Source: Antedon mediterranea (taxonomy: Eukaryota > Echinodermata > Crinoidea > Comatulida > Antedonidae). Taken from it: a stretch of DNA of 64,000 nucleotides. A program made the translations under genes and the position numbers. The notes under the pieces were generated by a model that was given only the letters and a program-made list of their open reading frames with translations, was not told the DNA's origin and ran no database searches. The stretch covers positions 31,210,912-31,274,911 of the forward strand of contig NC_092675.1 in the NCBI RefSeq assembly GCF_964355755.1, written 5' to 3'. Each line of letters opens with the position of its first letter. Within the stretch, counting starts at the first letter, position 1. Positions 36,593 to 50,300 of this stretch are shown one piece after another.

Positions 36593-37714
36593 AAATTAGT
36601 GTTTAAATTCCATGAACAAAAGACTGTTCCAAAGAAAAGAGTTAAACTGGTTTGGTTTGTTCGCCACAATTGATTAAACAATGTATAATTGGTTTGAAAT
36701 TTTAGCATTGTGGATTAACAGGACTGACTTAGGGTAATTAACCCTTAATATCCCACCATCAAACTCTTTGTTTCTTTTATCCAATGTAATTTATTCCAGT
36801 TTTGTTGTTTTAAATATTAATTATTTAATGATGAGCAGGAAAATAAATAGTGATAGTGGTTTCTTAATGTGATATTTAGCCACACCCTTTTTTCAAATTA
36901 CTTTTTACTGGAAATGAAGTTTTATTATTTTCCTTATTGACACAATGAATGTTTGATGTGAAAGTTTACCTAATAAAAACTGAATGACTAGGAAATTGCA
37001 CAGGTTAAAAAAATATTATGTAAACAAAACAGGAAAGATACCACGAGTCAGATATTTATACTTAATTACATCATTTAGTCATACTAGTCATAGTCATTAA
37101 TAGTAACCTTTGTTGTATTTTGTTGTGGCACAATACTACCAGGTTGTATTTGAGATTTATAAATCCTGATTACAATAGTGCTGTTATTATTGAGTGCTGT
37201 AGTATGTTTTCTTTTTCTTCTGGTGGTATATTAATGATTAACTAGGTTTAATAAGTTTATAGTAATTGGGTATTGCTTTTTCTGTATGCTGTTTGTATGG
37301 AGTTGTGTACATAGGATTTTTTTATATACCAATTGTAATGATTAACTAGATAGACATAGGATAATTGTCTGGTATTATAATTTTTTTTGGTATTCTGTAA
37401 ATTGTGTAGAAATTTAGTACAGTAGGTTTTTGACATTGATGTCTGTTTATTGCTGTTTCTTCATCACAAACCAGATAGTTTGTAAAAAAAACTACGATTT
37501 GATTAAATTAATATTCATGATGAGTCATCATTATTATACAGTAATATAATAGACAAGCTATTCTACAGTATACAGTACGAGCTGAAATACTAATTATAGA
37601 AATGATAGAAGGTAGTATTGTTAATTATCAATACAAAGAGCCAGCTATCTACAGACTATGTAACTGTTTACCTTTGCCTGCAGCTGGCGGTTTTAGCATT
37701 TGTTTTGTGTGTGT

Positions 37715-37820
37715 TGCTGCTGTTGTCGTACGATGATCATCTACTGTAATGTGATGATACAAAATGCTGCTGCTGTTGTCGTACGATGATCATCTACTGT
37801 AATGTGATGATACAAAATGC
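37715..37820. repeat. 53-bp tandem duplication
   Basis: TGCTGCTGTTGTCGTACGAT then GATCATCTACTGTAATGTG and ATGATACAAAA, twice and identical. It is a recent local duplication. Confidence 0.9.
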
Positions 37821-38300
37821 TCTTTGTAAATTTAAAATTAGAGGATACAATTACATTTGATTTTACTGGCCTATGCTGCATAACACATGCTGTCAATCAT
37901 CGTTAAAACACATCATTTCCATCAATTTTAATTAATCTTGTTTGGATATTAACATTTTTTAGCAAGATTAATTTACAGTAATTAATATTGAGTAGTAGAC
38001 TGTATTATTATTATAAATTGCTTATTATTAATTAATTCTGTACAGTATTTCGGTTTTTTTCACATTTCATATGCTATTTTTCATTGATATTTGGCTTTTC
38101 TCCATGTGGTACAGCATCATCATCATCTACATTCATTGATGGTGTTTCTGTTTTCCTTGCCATCATAATGCATTTATTCTATGTATCAGACTGTACATTC
38201 ATTAATTGTTCCATTTCATTAATAGTTCCATTTCATTACAAATTCATTCTTTTTGTGCTAGATTTCCTGTCATCATCTGGATCATATTCAACTCGTTACC

Positions 38301-38363
38301 ATGGCAATCAATAAGAGCGATCTGATTTCTCATCTAGGAGAAAGGTATGAAGAAGAGGTTTAG
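38301..38363 (+). CDS. Upstream ORF overlapping the USP53/54 start
   Basis: ATG at 38301 in a strong context (TTACCATGG) opens a 20-codon frame ([20 protein letters not shown]) that ends at TAG 38361-38363. It overlaps the USP start ATG (38347) in a different frame. If it is in the 5' UTR it should lower translation from 38347. The alternative is that GAAAG|GTATGA at 38345/38346 is a real donor and this is a first coding exon of another transcript. Confidence 0.35.
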   Translation: MAINKSDLISHLGERYEEEV

Positions 38364-41300
38364 CATAGTAGGAAAGAAACGGTACAAGATGTCTTCTTCA
38401 CAGACTCGTTTACAGAGACCAGGCAGCACTGCTTCCTTATCCTTTCCCAAAGGATTGCTAAATGCTCCTGGTGAAAATAACTGTTTCTTAAACAGTGCTG
38501 TACAGGTAAGTAATCATTTCAAATACTTAAGTTGTGAATTTTTATTTTTTGTCAAACCAAAATAACGACTAATTCATGTTTGGTTTGGTTTGGTCTGTAA
38601 TGGTTGTATGATGCATGCTGTACAGCGCCACCAATCATCTTGTTGTTATTGACTATAAGCGCTGCGTTTCCGCTGACCATTTCCTGATTCAACTTTTTTT
38701 CAGCAAACAGTTTATTGACAAAAGTAAACGTCACTATGGTAAAGTATGTTATTCTGGTTTTATAAAAGTAAAATTCAACTTCAACTATTTTTTTGGAAGC
38801 AGAGTTTATTTAATAATTTCAAAGAATGGTATAGTTTATAAGATTATGAAGCCTAATTTTTACCACAAAAAAAAAGTTTGTTTTACTCTTTGTTATTATT
38901 TTGAATGACATTATCCATATTTGACCTTCTAAGCTGCGGTCAAATTGAAACCACGATTGTGTCGCAGTCAAAATTTCTTCCCAACTAATTACAAAATTTG
39001 GTGATGAAGACCGCAACCAATTGTAGTTTTTAAACTATATAAGATTAGTTTCTATTACGGTGTGGTTTTATGCTAGGAAGACACATTTCAATAGGAAAGA
39101 AAATGTAATGGTTTAAGTTCCTTCTCGGAACCGTCTGTTACTGTACTTTAATGATTTTAGACGAAGTACCAAACTGAAAAAAAAACAAAAACAAAACAAA
39201 CAAAATCATGTTACATTGCCATTGATCTACCATTCGGTTTTAAATATCTGTATATTAGTATAAAGGCAAAACTGTTACCGTATATAGATATTTAATAAAA
39301 TTGATTGCATGCAGAAGTAGAAAAATTGTTTTCTGAATAAAAAACAAAACGGGAAATGGTATAGGATTACTAATTGAGAATACAACATTCTTTAGAGAGT
39401 TATAATAACTGATTTGACAGCCTAAGGAATTTTGATGAGAATTTAAAATTGTATCATTGTCAAAATCCAACAATAGTTGGACTGTAAATTGCTGTCGTTT
39501 CCATGGTTATTTTTGTTTTGTTTATAATGTAATAATATGCTTTTCTCTCAACTTATTTATTGCACACATCTCTCAGGTTTCATTCATTCTGTTATTTATT
39601 AACACTTTATAATGTTAACATATTTTCACCGTTATTAATGAAAGCGATTGAAATGCAAGCATTACTAAATAAATGTGAAACTTAATTTATACCATAACAC
39701 TACTAATACATAAAGAACATAATGTGTGGTTGATAATGAAAGTATTGAAGTTAATCTGTCGGTTTAAGCACTAAAATAAACTGTGTAAATTATCATTACT
39801 AACCCATGATTTAAATGATGTTACTATAGGTTGTTAGTAGAAGATAAAAAGTTCACTAGCAAGCAGTACAGTTACGATTTCCCTAATATAATTTTTTTTA
39901 TTTCACCTTATTTATATAGGGTGACAATCAAGTGGCCCATTATGATAAGCTATGGAAGTGTGTGACAGTGGCTGTGTGTATACTAGTACCCATTAATACA
40001 ATACAATGATCTGTATAATTAAGTTAATAGCCATATAAGGACAGCATTAATATGAAGCTCGTTGCCAGGGAGTTGGTAGAATTGACAACATCTTTCTCCA
40101 CCCCCCCCCCCCCTCCCCTGTCCCCAAGACTAAAAAGATGCATGCTCAAACTTTTCACATTTTTGAGGGGAAAAAACCTTCTGTAAACATTCCTGGTTGC
40201 AGACTTTACTTGTTTCTATAATAAACATGTCATATTTTTGTTTCACAAATTTTAATTTATGTTTTTGAACCATATTTTTATAGGTGTTATGGCATTTGGA
40301 TGTATTTCGTCATAGTTTTCGTAACTATACTGGCCATGCATGCATGGGTAACTCGTGCATATTCTGTGCACTTAAAGTAATCTTTACACAGTTTCAATAT
40401 GGGGAAGAACAAGCCTTACCACCAGACGCTTTACGACATGCCCTTGCTCAGACGTTTAAGAATCAACAACGATTTCAACTTGGCTGTATGGATGATGCCG
40501 CAGAGTGTTTTGTAAGTAGAACCGTTACAATGACGTGTTATTTAAATAGATTATAACAATAAATACTGACAATTATTAAAACAAGTAATCATGAAGAATA
40601 TTTGATTATGAATTTATTTCATAATTTCTTGTTCCAGATTGTCCTTCTTATAAACAAAATCATTATTTTGTTGGTTATTCAAAATTAGGAATTAATAAGA
40701 CTACAACCCGTAGAAGATATAGGTAACACTGGGAGATTTGGCTTTTGCCTATGTATCATGTAATGATGAGTACTATTACTGTATCTCATCTGCTACGCCA
40801 CTATTCAAAATGTTATAATGTTTGTAATTTTAGTTTTTATGTTTCGGGAGGCAATACCTCTTTAACAGTATTTACAATTTCACAATTTAATTTCTTTTGC
40901 AGGAGAACATTTTATGTAGAATCCATTTCCACGTTGCACATGACATTAAGGAAGATCTATGCAATGTTAAACACTGTGTTCCTCATCGCAAATTTGGAAT
41001 GACTTTAGTCGAAAATGTAAGTACCGGATAAAATAGATTATATGTTAATAGTCTATTTTGTGCCTAGCTTACCTAGATAAACCGACAATAGCCCTTTCTT
41101 GATCATGGTGGTTTTTAGGAAGGCTCCCACCGGACATTGTTTATGGACTACACCATTTGTCTAGAGGGGTGTTCAATAAGAATTTCTACTTTTTGAGTTA
41201 TATCTCGCTCTTCGAAGAGAAAGAGCTATTGTCAGTTTATCCAGGTAAGTTAGGCACGACCAACACCACTATTGGTTTGTGTATTTTAAACATTCAATCT

Positions 41301-44300
41301 TTCAACTCAATATTCTATGTGGTTATGTTTTAGTTAAGAATAATAATAACTTCATTCAAAATCTCAGATCAAATTATAATGTCCTACTATTTTATTTTTA
41401 GAGTAAATGTCGCTGTGGTGCAACTTCAGAACCTTTCCCTTTTACACAAATGGTGAATTATGTATCTTGTAAAGCATTGTGGTAAGTCATCAAAATAAAC
41501 TGAAATAGAAACAAGCAATTTAGCAAGAAATGTGATAAGTCATCAAATAACAAACTTGCTTTCTTGCTAATGAAAGTCTAAGATAAAAAAGAAACCTTAA
41601 GCCGATTTTCCACTAGGCAAATTTTTTTAGCGCAAATCAAAAGTGTTAGCTTATACGCATGCGTAGAGAGGGATTTGGAAGATGGAAACGTGAATACGTA
41701 TACGTATAAGCTGATGCTTTCAATTCGTGCGAACAAATTTGGCTTTAAACTTACAAATGATAATCAGCTTACTTTATTGACTCTTCCCCCCCCCCCACCC
41801 CCACAGATTACTTAATTGTATTTATGTATGTATGTTATTATATTGTGGAAATAAAATAAAATTGAAAATTAGTGCAGAACATGTTTCAGTATACAGTCAA
41901 CTCTCCTAACACCGCACCCCTTTGGGCTGGCCAAATATGTCTGGTTTTCCGGAAGGTCTGGTACTCAGAATGTGCTTTTAATGGTAAAGGAGAATTTGGT
42001 ACCTTTTGGACTTCGTGAAAAGTCTGGGAGAAAAGTATTGGGAGAGTTTCTGGTTTTCAGAGAGTCCGATATTGGGAGAGTTGACTGTAATGAATTTCTC
42101 AGATTTACACCTCTGAGCTTCCCAATTTGTTCCTTGGAAGCTAATTTTAAAATATTTGATCTTTAAAGTTCTGAATTTCGGAAAAGTAAAATAAGACGAG
42201 AACCACGAACTATCAACTTTGGAGAACTGTTGTGTTACGCAAATGCTGTCGGTGATAGACGTGACTGTCCTGTGAGTTTTTGATTATAGTAACTTCTTTA
42301 GAATTGTACGAAATAAATCTTGAACTGAAGATCATTTATAGACAAAATTAATCATTGTATATTACATTGTTATTTGTAGAGTAATTGTGGAAAGAGAATT
42401 ACAATACAGCGAATAGTAACAAATAGCCCTGAAGTTGGTAAGAAATCTTTTCTATGATTAATAAATAATATACAGTGCTGCCAATTAAAGCACCCTCTCC
42501 TGACTAAGTACAGTGAGCAGTGTTCACTAGTCCTTATCTGAAAAGGCAGTGAGTGCTATTGACATGGATTACCTTCCTACTGTTTTAACTGCTCAGCTAC
42601 AAACCCATATAATGACTTTATGTATTGGATTATTTAAAACTCTGTTTACACTATCAAACTTATCACATATATAAGCATATCACTACCATATATGGGCACA
42701 TCACTTTTTTTTGTCACTTAAGGTTTGATAGTGTAGACAGAGCTTTAGATTATATATAATTATTTTTGTTCACCAGTAAGTGTAGGTCTGGTATGGGATA
42801 CTGATAGACCAAGTGTAGATCATATAATGGACGTTATTAACTGTCTTGGAACTACAGTAATGCTTAAAGATGTAAGTAATAATTGTTATACATTTTGTTG
42901 ACAATAAAGCTTTTGCAACAATTATTGTATCATATTTACTATGTTGAGTAACATTGAACAATGAGTATGCATATTTAAACCATGGGTGTCAGATATGGAG
43001 TGCAAGCAATCTTTTCCATCCCCCCCCCCCTCTTTTTTATTCTAAATAATTATAGGTTTAGTTTGTTATTTTTCAACTAAATGAAAACATTTCTTCTGGT
43101 TTCGATTCGTATAATAATAATATAAGTAGTTCTTTGATAGTAAACCAATAAAACTTACGTTGGCAAGACAGTTTCGTCTAGCTGTCAGCTTGACTTCTTC
43201 AGTTGCTATGATGCGTTATGGCGCCGATTGGTCTCCTTTCCAGCCACTAGATGATTTTGTTGTGTAGCCTAGGGGACCAGTCGTCGTCAGAAGCTGATCG
43301 TAAATGTGAGATAGTTGGTGCGCGCCTTCGTCTCTATTCATCTTTGTATTTTTATTTTGCTTTCTTATGCTGATGCTTTCTTTAATTTTACGTTTAAGCC
43401 AAACTTGTTCTTTGTGTAGTATCTCTATCTTATCCCAGTTAGGTATGTGGTTGTGTGTGGTCATATGGTCCGTGATTGCTGATTTATGTAAAATGGAGGA
43501 CGAAACTTTCCGTGATGCACGCGTCTGCATGTTCTGTGTGTTTTCCTCAACATCTTTCTTGTGCTCTTTAATTCTGGTTTTGAGTGCCCTACCCGTTTCC
43601 CCAATGTACACCATCTCACAGTTGGTGCACCCCACTTTGTAGACGACACCACAGGAATCCTCTTTGCATGCTTTATCTTTCGGTCGGACGATTAAGTTTT
43701 TAATTTTGTTAGATGGTTTAAAGTATGTTCGTATGTTATATTTTTTAAATGTTCTCTTGATTTTCTCTGACAGGCCTTGAATATATGGGATGGATATCGA
43801 CCCTCTTATATCTTCTGTTTCGGGTTGTTTGTCCGTTTTTTGTTTATCTAGGTTACGTTGTACCTTTCTAATCGTCCATGTAGGGTAGTTGCATTGTTTA
43901 AGTGAAGTATGTATCATCTCAGTTTCGTTCTGTTTGTCTGGATTATTTGTGATTATCGTGTTACATCTGTGTAGAAGTGTGCGGATAACGGATAACTTGT
44001 GTTGTAGAGGATGATGTGAGTTAAAGTCCAAGTATTGATTTGTGTGGGTGGCTTTCCTAAAAACTTTAGTGTTGATGTTGCCTTCCCCATCAACTAAAAT
44101 TAGCGTATCCAAGAATGGGATAGAGTTGTCTGTTAAGGACATTTCTTCGCAAGTGAAATTAATGTCATCATCGATTTTGTTTAAGTGTTGTAATAATGGT
44201 TGTGTCGCATCCTTGGGAATTATTGTTATAATGTCATCTACATACCTTTTCCACATCCTCGGTTTTATGTCGGTGTGAGCTGTAGTTATTGCCTCATTTT

Positions 44301-47300
44301 CCAGCCATTCCATAAATAAATTCGCAACAATCGGAGAACATGGACTACCCATGGCCATACCTGAATTTTGCTGGTAGATATCCCCTCTGAAGCTGAAATA
44401 TGTGGTGGTGAGGACCAATTGAAGCAATTCCATAATGTCGTTGATATGTAACCACGTTCTCTCTGATAGTTGTTTATCACAGTGTAAGCGTTCTTCAATT
44501 ATTTTGAGGGACTTGTTGACTGGTGTTTTGGTAAATAATGACACTACATCATAAGAGACCAATGTTTCATTTGGCTGTAACTTAATGTCCTTTATGTCAT
44601 TGACAAATTCAAGCGAATTGGTAACATGATGGATGCTGTTTCCAACTAGTGGTACGAGAATGTCGGCTAAGCTTCGTGACAAATTGTACATAATGGATCC
44701 CGTATAATCGACTATGGGACGTAACGGATTATTCATTTTATGGATTTTTGGTGTGCAGTAAATTCTTGGTGTGATGTCCGACGTGGGGTACAAGTAGTGT
44801 TTTTGTTTGACAGTGATTTTCTTTTCTTTGAGGAGTCTCGTGATTACAGTGATAAGTTTTTTCTTGTAGGATGAGGTTGGATTTTTCTTTAATAGCGTGT
44901 ATGTATCAGTATCTGAAAGCATGTTTCTCACTTTCTCATCATATTCTTTAGTGTTCAGAATTACTGTGGCCCTACCTTTATCGGCCGGTAATACCATAAT
45001 GGTTTTATCTTTCGCGATGTTGTTCAAAGCCTGCATCTCTTCCTTGGTTACACACAGAACATGCAGACGCGTGCATCACGGAAAGTTTCGTCCTCCATTT
45101 TACATAAATCAGCAATCACGGACCATATGACCACACACAACCACATACCTAACTGGGATAAGATAGAGATACTACACAAAGAACAAGTTTGGCTTAAACG
45201 TAAAATTAAAGAAAGCATCAGCATAAGAAAGCAAAATAAAAATACAAAGATGAATAGAGACGAAGGCGCGCACCAACTATCTCACATTTACGATCAGCTT
45301 CTGACGACGACTGGTCCCCTAGGCTACACAACAAAATCATCTAGTGGCTGGAAAGGAGACCAATCGGCGCCATAACGCATCATAGCAACTGAAGAAGTCA
45401 AGCTGACAGCTAGACGAAACTGTCTTGCCAACGTAAGTTTTATTGGTTTACTATCAAAGAACTACTTATATTATTATTTCAACTAAATGTAGTATTATTT
45501 TCTAAGATAGTAGGTAATATTTGTTACTTTCCATATATTTTCAATAATACAAATATTAAACTTGAGAAATGATGTATGTATGTATTATATTAGAGAGTTC
45601 CATCTCAAATGCTAATTTATCATGATCATCATACTTGTCTCAATTTTAACCCTCTTCTAACATCCCTGACAACACCCATGCTAACTGTATAAATTACTTT
45701 CTTTAGATATTTTATAATGTGCTGGATGATAAAACAAGATCTACTAAGTTCATCCTGGTAGGGGTCGTTACCTACTATGGAAAACATTATTCAACCTTCT
45801 TTTACAACACTCGACTTAAAATATGGGTTTATTTTGACGATGCATCTGTAAAAAAGGTGTGTCCATTTTATTATTTTTTTAGTTTACATCTAAGACTTTG
45901 TTAAAGAGAACAAGCAAAATAAGAAAATCTTATATTGCGTCGGTTTCCATCACAAATTAGATGCTCAAGGCACATTGACACAACAATGCAATGAATGAAA
46001 TCATGTAGTAAAGTCTATGTCTAATGATAAAGGTCTTAAGATTTGATTTAAAGGAGTTAATGCAGATTTAACATGTTCGAGAAGTTAACAAAGTTGTATC
46101 ATTATCATGATACTAGTAAATATACTCAAAGGCAGGGTCAAGTCAAGTATCATTTATTATCATTTGTTTTAGGAAAAACATAGAAATTCTGTTTGCTCTG
46201 TTGGCGGAGCACAATATCCAACGGACACAACACGAACTCAAAAACAAAAACATTACAAAAAAAAGTGTCTACATCATATTTAAGGGTTCGAGTGTATGAA
46301 GCATCCCAGTACAACACCATATGTATAGATGTGTGCAGTAACAACGAACAAACCTACAATTAATTGAATATATTGTCTATTACGTGACTAGCTTACCTGG
46401 GTAAACTTATATAGGCCTTTTCCCCTTTGAGGGGAGAACATATCGAAAAGTATAAATATTCTTAGCATTTCCCTCCAAGCTAGTGGTAATTTAACATGTT
46501 ATTTAAAATGTGCAGGTTGGGCCTAATTGGAAAGATGTTGTGGAGAGATGTCGCAAGGGTCACTACCAACCACTGCTACTGATTTTTGCTGACCCAAATG
46601 GACGTGAAGTTTCTATGGATACAGCACCAACTGATACGATTTTTGTCAATGGACCTTCAGACTCTGATGGTAATTTTGTTTTTCTGGCCTAAATTTGAAA
46701 ATGTGTAACAAAGAGTTGTTAATTTATAGTTATTTCTTGTTTCCATTTCAATTGTGTTAAGTTGTTTTTATTTTAGTTATTTTATTTCATTCACATCCAA
46801 CAGCGGAAAGCCCGCCACTTACAGAACGGAACATACAACAATAATAAGACAAAAAAATATATAAAATAGCAAAAAACCTTAATTTTACATTTAAAGGAAC
46901 TAAGAGTTTTTTCAGCTATAAAATTGACAAAATCTGATTTAATTTATTTTGTCTATTTACAGATTTTTCTGATGTAGATACTTTTGATGGGCAAGAACGT
47001 GAAGTGTACAAATCAGTGAACCCTCTGCCTGTTAATCATAACCACTATAATAGTACCAGCAGTTCTGCAAGCACACACAGTTATAAAAGCTTCACCTCGT
47101 TTGATTCTGCTAATACTGTTATCTATAAGCCATCTCCTGATGACCTTAAAATGTCAAATTATGACAGTAGACCGCCTAAACCTGCACGATCAAACTCATC
47201 GGAAATGTTTCGTCCGGTCAAACCAATACCAGAGTTCCAACCTCAAATTCAATCGGTTGATGGAAATTTTAATGGAAAGACATCTCGAACGGCAACTGCC

Positions 47301-50300
47301 AATCAAAATTGGGGTGTTGTTGAAATTGGGCGCGATGTTAGAAAGTTAATAACTGATGAAATGGCATATCCGTCTGAGGAATATTATCGTAATGAAGAAA
47401 GAAGGCAACTTGAGGAGTATGCTAATCAGAAGAGAGAAAAAGATTACCATAAAGCTGTTGCAGATCAAATGATATCAACTTTAAGAACTGAAACTGCTCC
47501 AACTTCCAATATGCATACACCCAAATTTCCAGATAGTAAAGATTTAATTGATTTAACACAAGAAAGGACTTACAAAAAACATAATGAAAGCCGTAGAAAA
47601 AGTGGAGAGTATGATGATCAGCAAACGTGGATAAATAGCATGAAGCCAGAATTGCTTGCCTATAAACCTCCTAACATGGCAGGGTCAAAGCCCAAAAGAC
47701 AGCCGAGTTTCCAGTTTGCTGTTGGTGCTGATTATCCACATACTAAGTCAAAACAATATCCAGAGGTTGCAGGAGGACCAGATAGAAATAAGATTGCACC
47801 TCAAAGACCCCAAAGTGCAATGAATAGATCTGAGCCTGGTTTGTCACAAACAAATCACAGAGCTCAATATAATGAAGGCCACAAACAAGTAATTGGTGGA
47901 AGGCCTCAAAGTGCGAGACCTTCTCAGCACACAAACTCAAGAAATAATGGGAATTATACAGTACCATCAAACCAAGCCAGCAGTACTTCAGAGCACCGAA
48001 GATCATTGGTATCTTCAAGGAGTGTCCCAGACTTAACAGAAAAATTGGCTTTTGAGCAAATGACCCATAAAGGGTACAGAGAAGACCCAGAGGTGAGTTT
48101 GAGGGCTACTCAACAGCCTAGACAATATACAGACAGACCTGACAGGAACTACCCAATAAACAATAATGTCCAGGATAAAAGTACAAGTAGTAAAATGCCT
48201 ACTTACAAGTCTCCACAAATCCTGCCGCAAAGTAGATCACCATCGATGGGGAGTTACAATGTGCAAAGTGGATTTGTTACTCTGCCACGTAAACGTCAAA
48301 GTGTTCCAATGAAAGCAGATCATGTCTCTGAAATGGTAGTGAAAGGAAACTATCCAATAAATGACAATGGTAGAAATGACTATCAACCAGCAAGTACTAC
48401 GTTGACATCAGGTGTACTTGATCAATTCCATCAAATTGGATATGGTGGACAACCAAAGTCTGATGCTTTGGAAGTTGGTTCACTTGGGCGGGATTCTGGA
48501 TACAGAAGTGGCGATCGTAACAGTACCAGTTCTGGTAGTATCTACTCAATTGATATGCTAGGTGACTACCAGTCTGCTAATGGATCTCCTTATAATAATA
48601 GATCCGAGACAAGTCAACATAATCCAAAGTACACTATGACAGAAATGCCAGCAAACGGTGCTGTGTATACAACTGCTAACACCAATACCACTATGAAACG
48701 TAAGTTGAGTTGAATTGCCAATACAATAATTTAGTAATTTAGTAATATTATATTATATTATATAGTATAGTAATTTAGTGATATAGTCCTGAGAGAACGA
48801 TATCCCAAGATGATTTCAAAATTTTACGGATAACCAACAATGTTTTTTTTGTCAATAATTCTTCATCAATCGAAGTCACCATTTCCAAAGAGCGTTTCTC
48901 AAGTTTTTCCTCCACAATTGTTTGTCGATCATTCCCGCAAACTATGTTTTTGGGCCTGACTGGTACATTTTGTTTTTGGGCCTGACTGGTACATTTTGTT
49001 TTTGGGCCTGACTGGTACATTTTTCTTTCAGAAAACTGGCAAGACTTGGTATGTGAAGCAAATAAATTGATAAAGAAATCCACAATAGCTGAAGATAGTG
49101 ATGATCTTGCTGTAGCACTGTCTATAGTTTCAAGTGCAATAAGTATGTACTTATGTAGGAACTTATTAATAAACTACAGAGAGTGGTGCTGGTGGTATTA
49201 TTTATTTTCTACTGTTACACATTCAGATGTAGCTTAAACCCAAATTGATTAATTTGATTTTGAACTTTTCCGTTATGTCTACTAAATGAATAATCAATAT
49301 GAGAAGATATAATTTTTTAATTCAATTCACCTTTATTTAACCACAAAGGCCCAGATCATGATTGTCCTTTCCTGGGGCCATGCAAGTATACAAATTCATC
49401 TTTAAAAATGATGTATCATATATAATAAAAATAGAAAAGAAAGATTCTAAAGTTTACGTTAAAATTATTTTCTCATGTTACTGTTTACACATTATCCACT
49501 ATTAATGTTTTATTGTCATATTAAGTAATCAATGGCACATCTTGTTTTTAGTGAATATCAAGCAAGCATTAAAAATTTCATATTTGGATCCGGCAACCAA
49601 GATTCTTTTGGAGAACATGTATCATACAACTGTAGCACGTTCTAGAAGCATACACAGTCGTTTACAAGTTCTGCAAAGACAAGATTCTAACCAGTCAAGT
49701 AACACAGATGAGGATGACTTGTAAGTGTTTTTTAAGTTTATGTACAGGTAACTTCTTGCCAATGAAGGTCTAAACATAAAGATACAATAATAAAAATAAT
49801 AATATATTTTAACCATGTCCTTAATGTTGATATAAAGGTGACAGTGTACCATGTATATTAGTTCTGAAAAGAACTGTTGAGTTTTTCGACGTTTCGATCA
49901 ATATGCATTTTTAGTTTTAACCTTTTCTATTAGATTGCATGTTAATCACCAAGTAACCACCCAATTCCAGAATATGAGTTTGTCTCATAGTAAAACATTT
50001 CCAGTTGAGCATCAAAGATATCAAAGTGACCCACATCATTTACCAGCTAATACACAAATACGCCAAGAGCCAAGGAGGAATAGAAAAGAAGCATACCAGA
50101 GTTACACTCCGGTTACCAGTACCTATCCACAGGTTGCTACTCAACCAAAACCTGCTGATAGGTACTCAATTGAAACCCAGAAACAGAGATATACTAAGTA
50201 CACATCCTTACAAGAACCAGTTCAAAGTAACTACCCACAGTACAGTCAAAGTTTAAAAGTAGAAGCAAGTAAAATGTACTCACATCAGAAATACACAGAG

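Larger units (their letters stand above)
32678..38346. other. Intergenic, ACSL-B 3' UTR side and USP54-like 5' side
   Basis: Starts with the ACSL-B 3' UTR (AATAAA candidate at 33321). It holds one M1 MITE, a GGCCTA-rich patch, a 42-bp triplet repeat (36467-36592) and a 53-bp duplication (37715-37820). No ORF here has splice and family support. The 5' untranslated exons of the USP gene may lie in the right half but cannot be placed. Confidence 0.5.
43084..45476 (-). mobile_element. Penelope-like element, 5'-truncated, with inverted terminal arms
   Basis: Flanked by a 13-bp target-site duplication TTTCAACTAAATG (43071-43083 and 45477-45489). The left part carries the RT/GIY-YIG ORF on the minus strand and its 3' end. 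The right part (about 45057-45476) is the same 3'-terminal sequence in the opposite orientation, so the element is bounded by inverted arms of about 420 bp. The arm includes the last 104 codons of the ORF and the candidate ribozyme. It sits antisense in USP intron 7. Inverted pLTR-like ends are known for Penelope elements; the near-identity to the copy at 54264 implies recent activity. Confidence 0.9.

Noticed and set aside
36394-36708. Paired ORFs on both strands at 36.4-36.7 kb
   Set aside because: Explained by the 42-bp tandem repeat; no splice sites or family match.
45061-45375. Separate 104-codon GIY-YIG-like gene
   Set aside because: It is the inverted terminal arm of the Penelope element, identical to the 3' end of the 43216-45036 ORF, and has no own start.
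47101-48230. Several short ORFs on both strands inside the USP large exon
   Set aside because: They are shadows of the 1737-nt coding exon 46963-48699.
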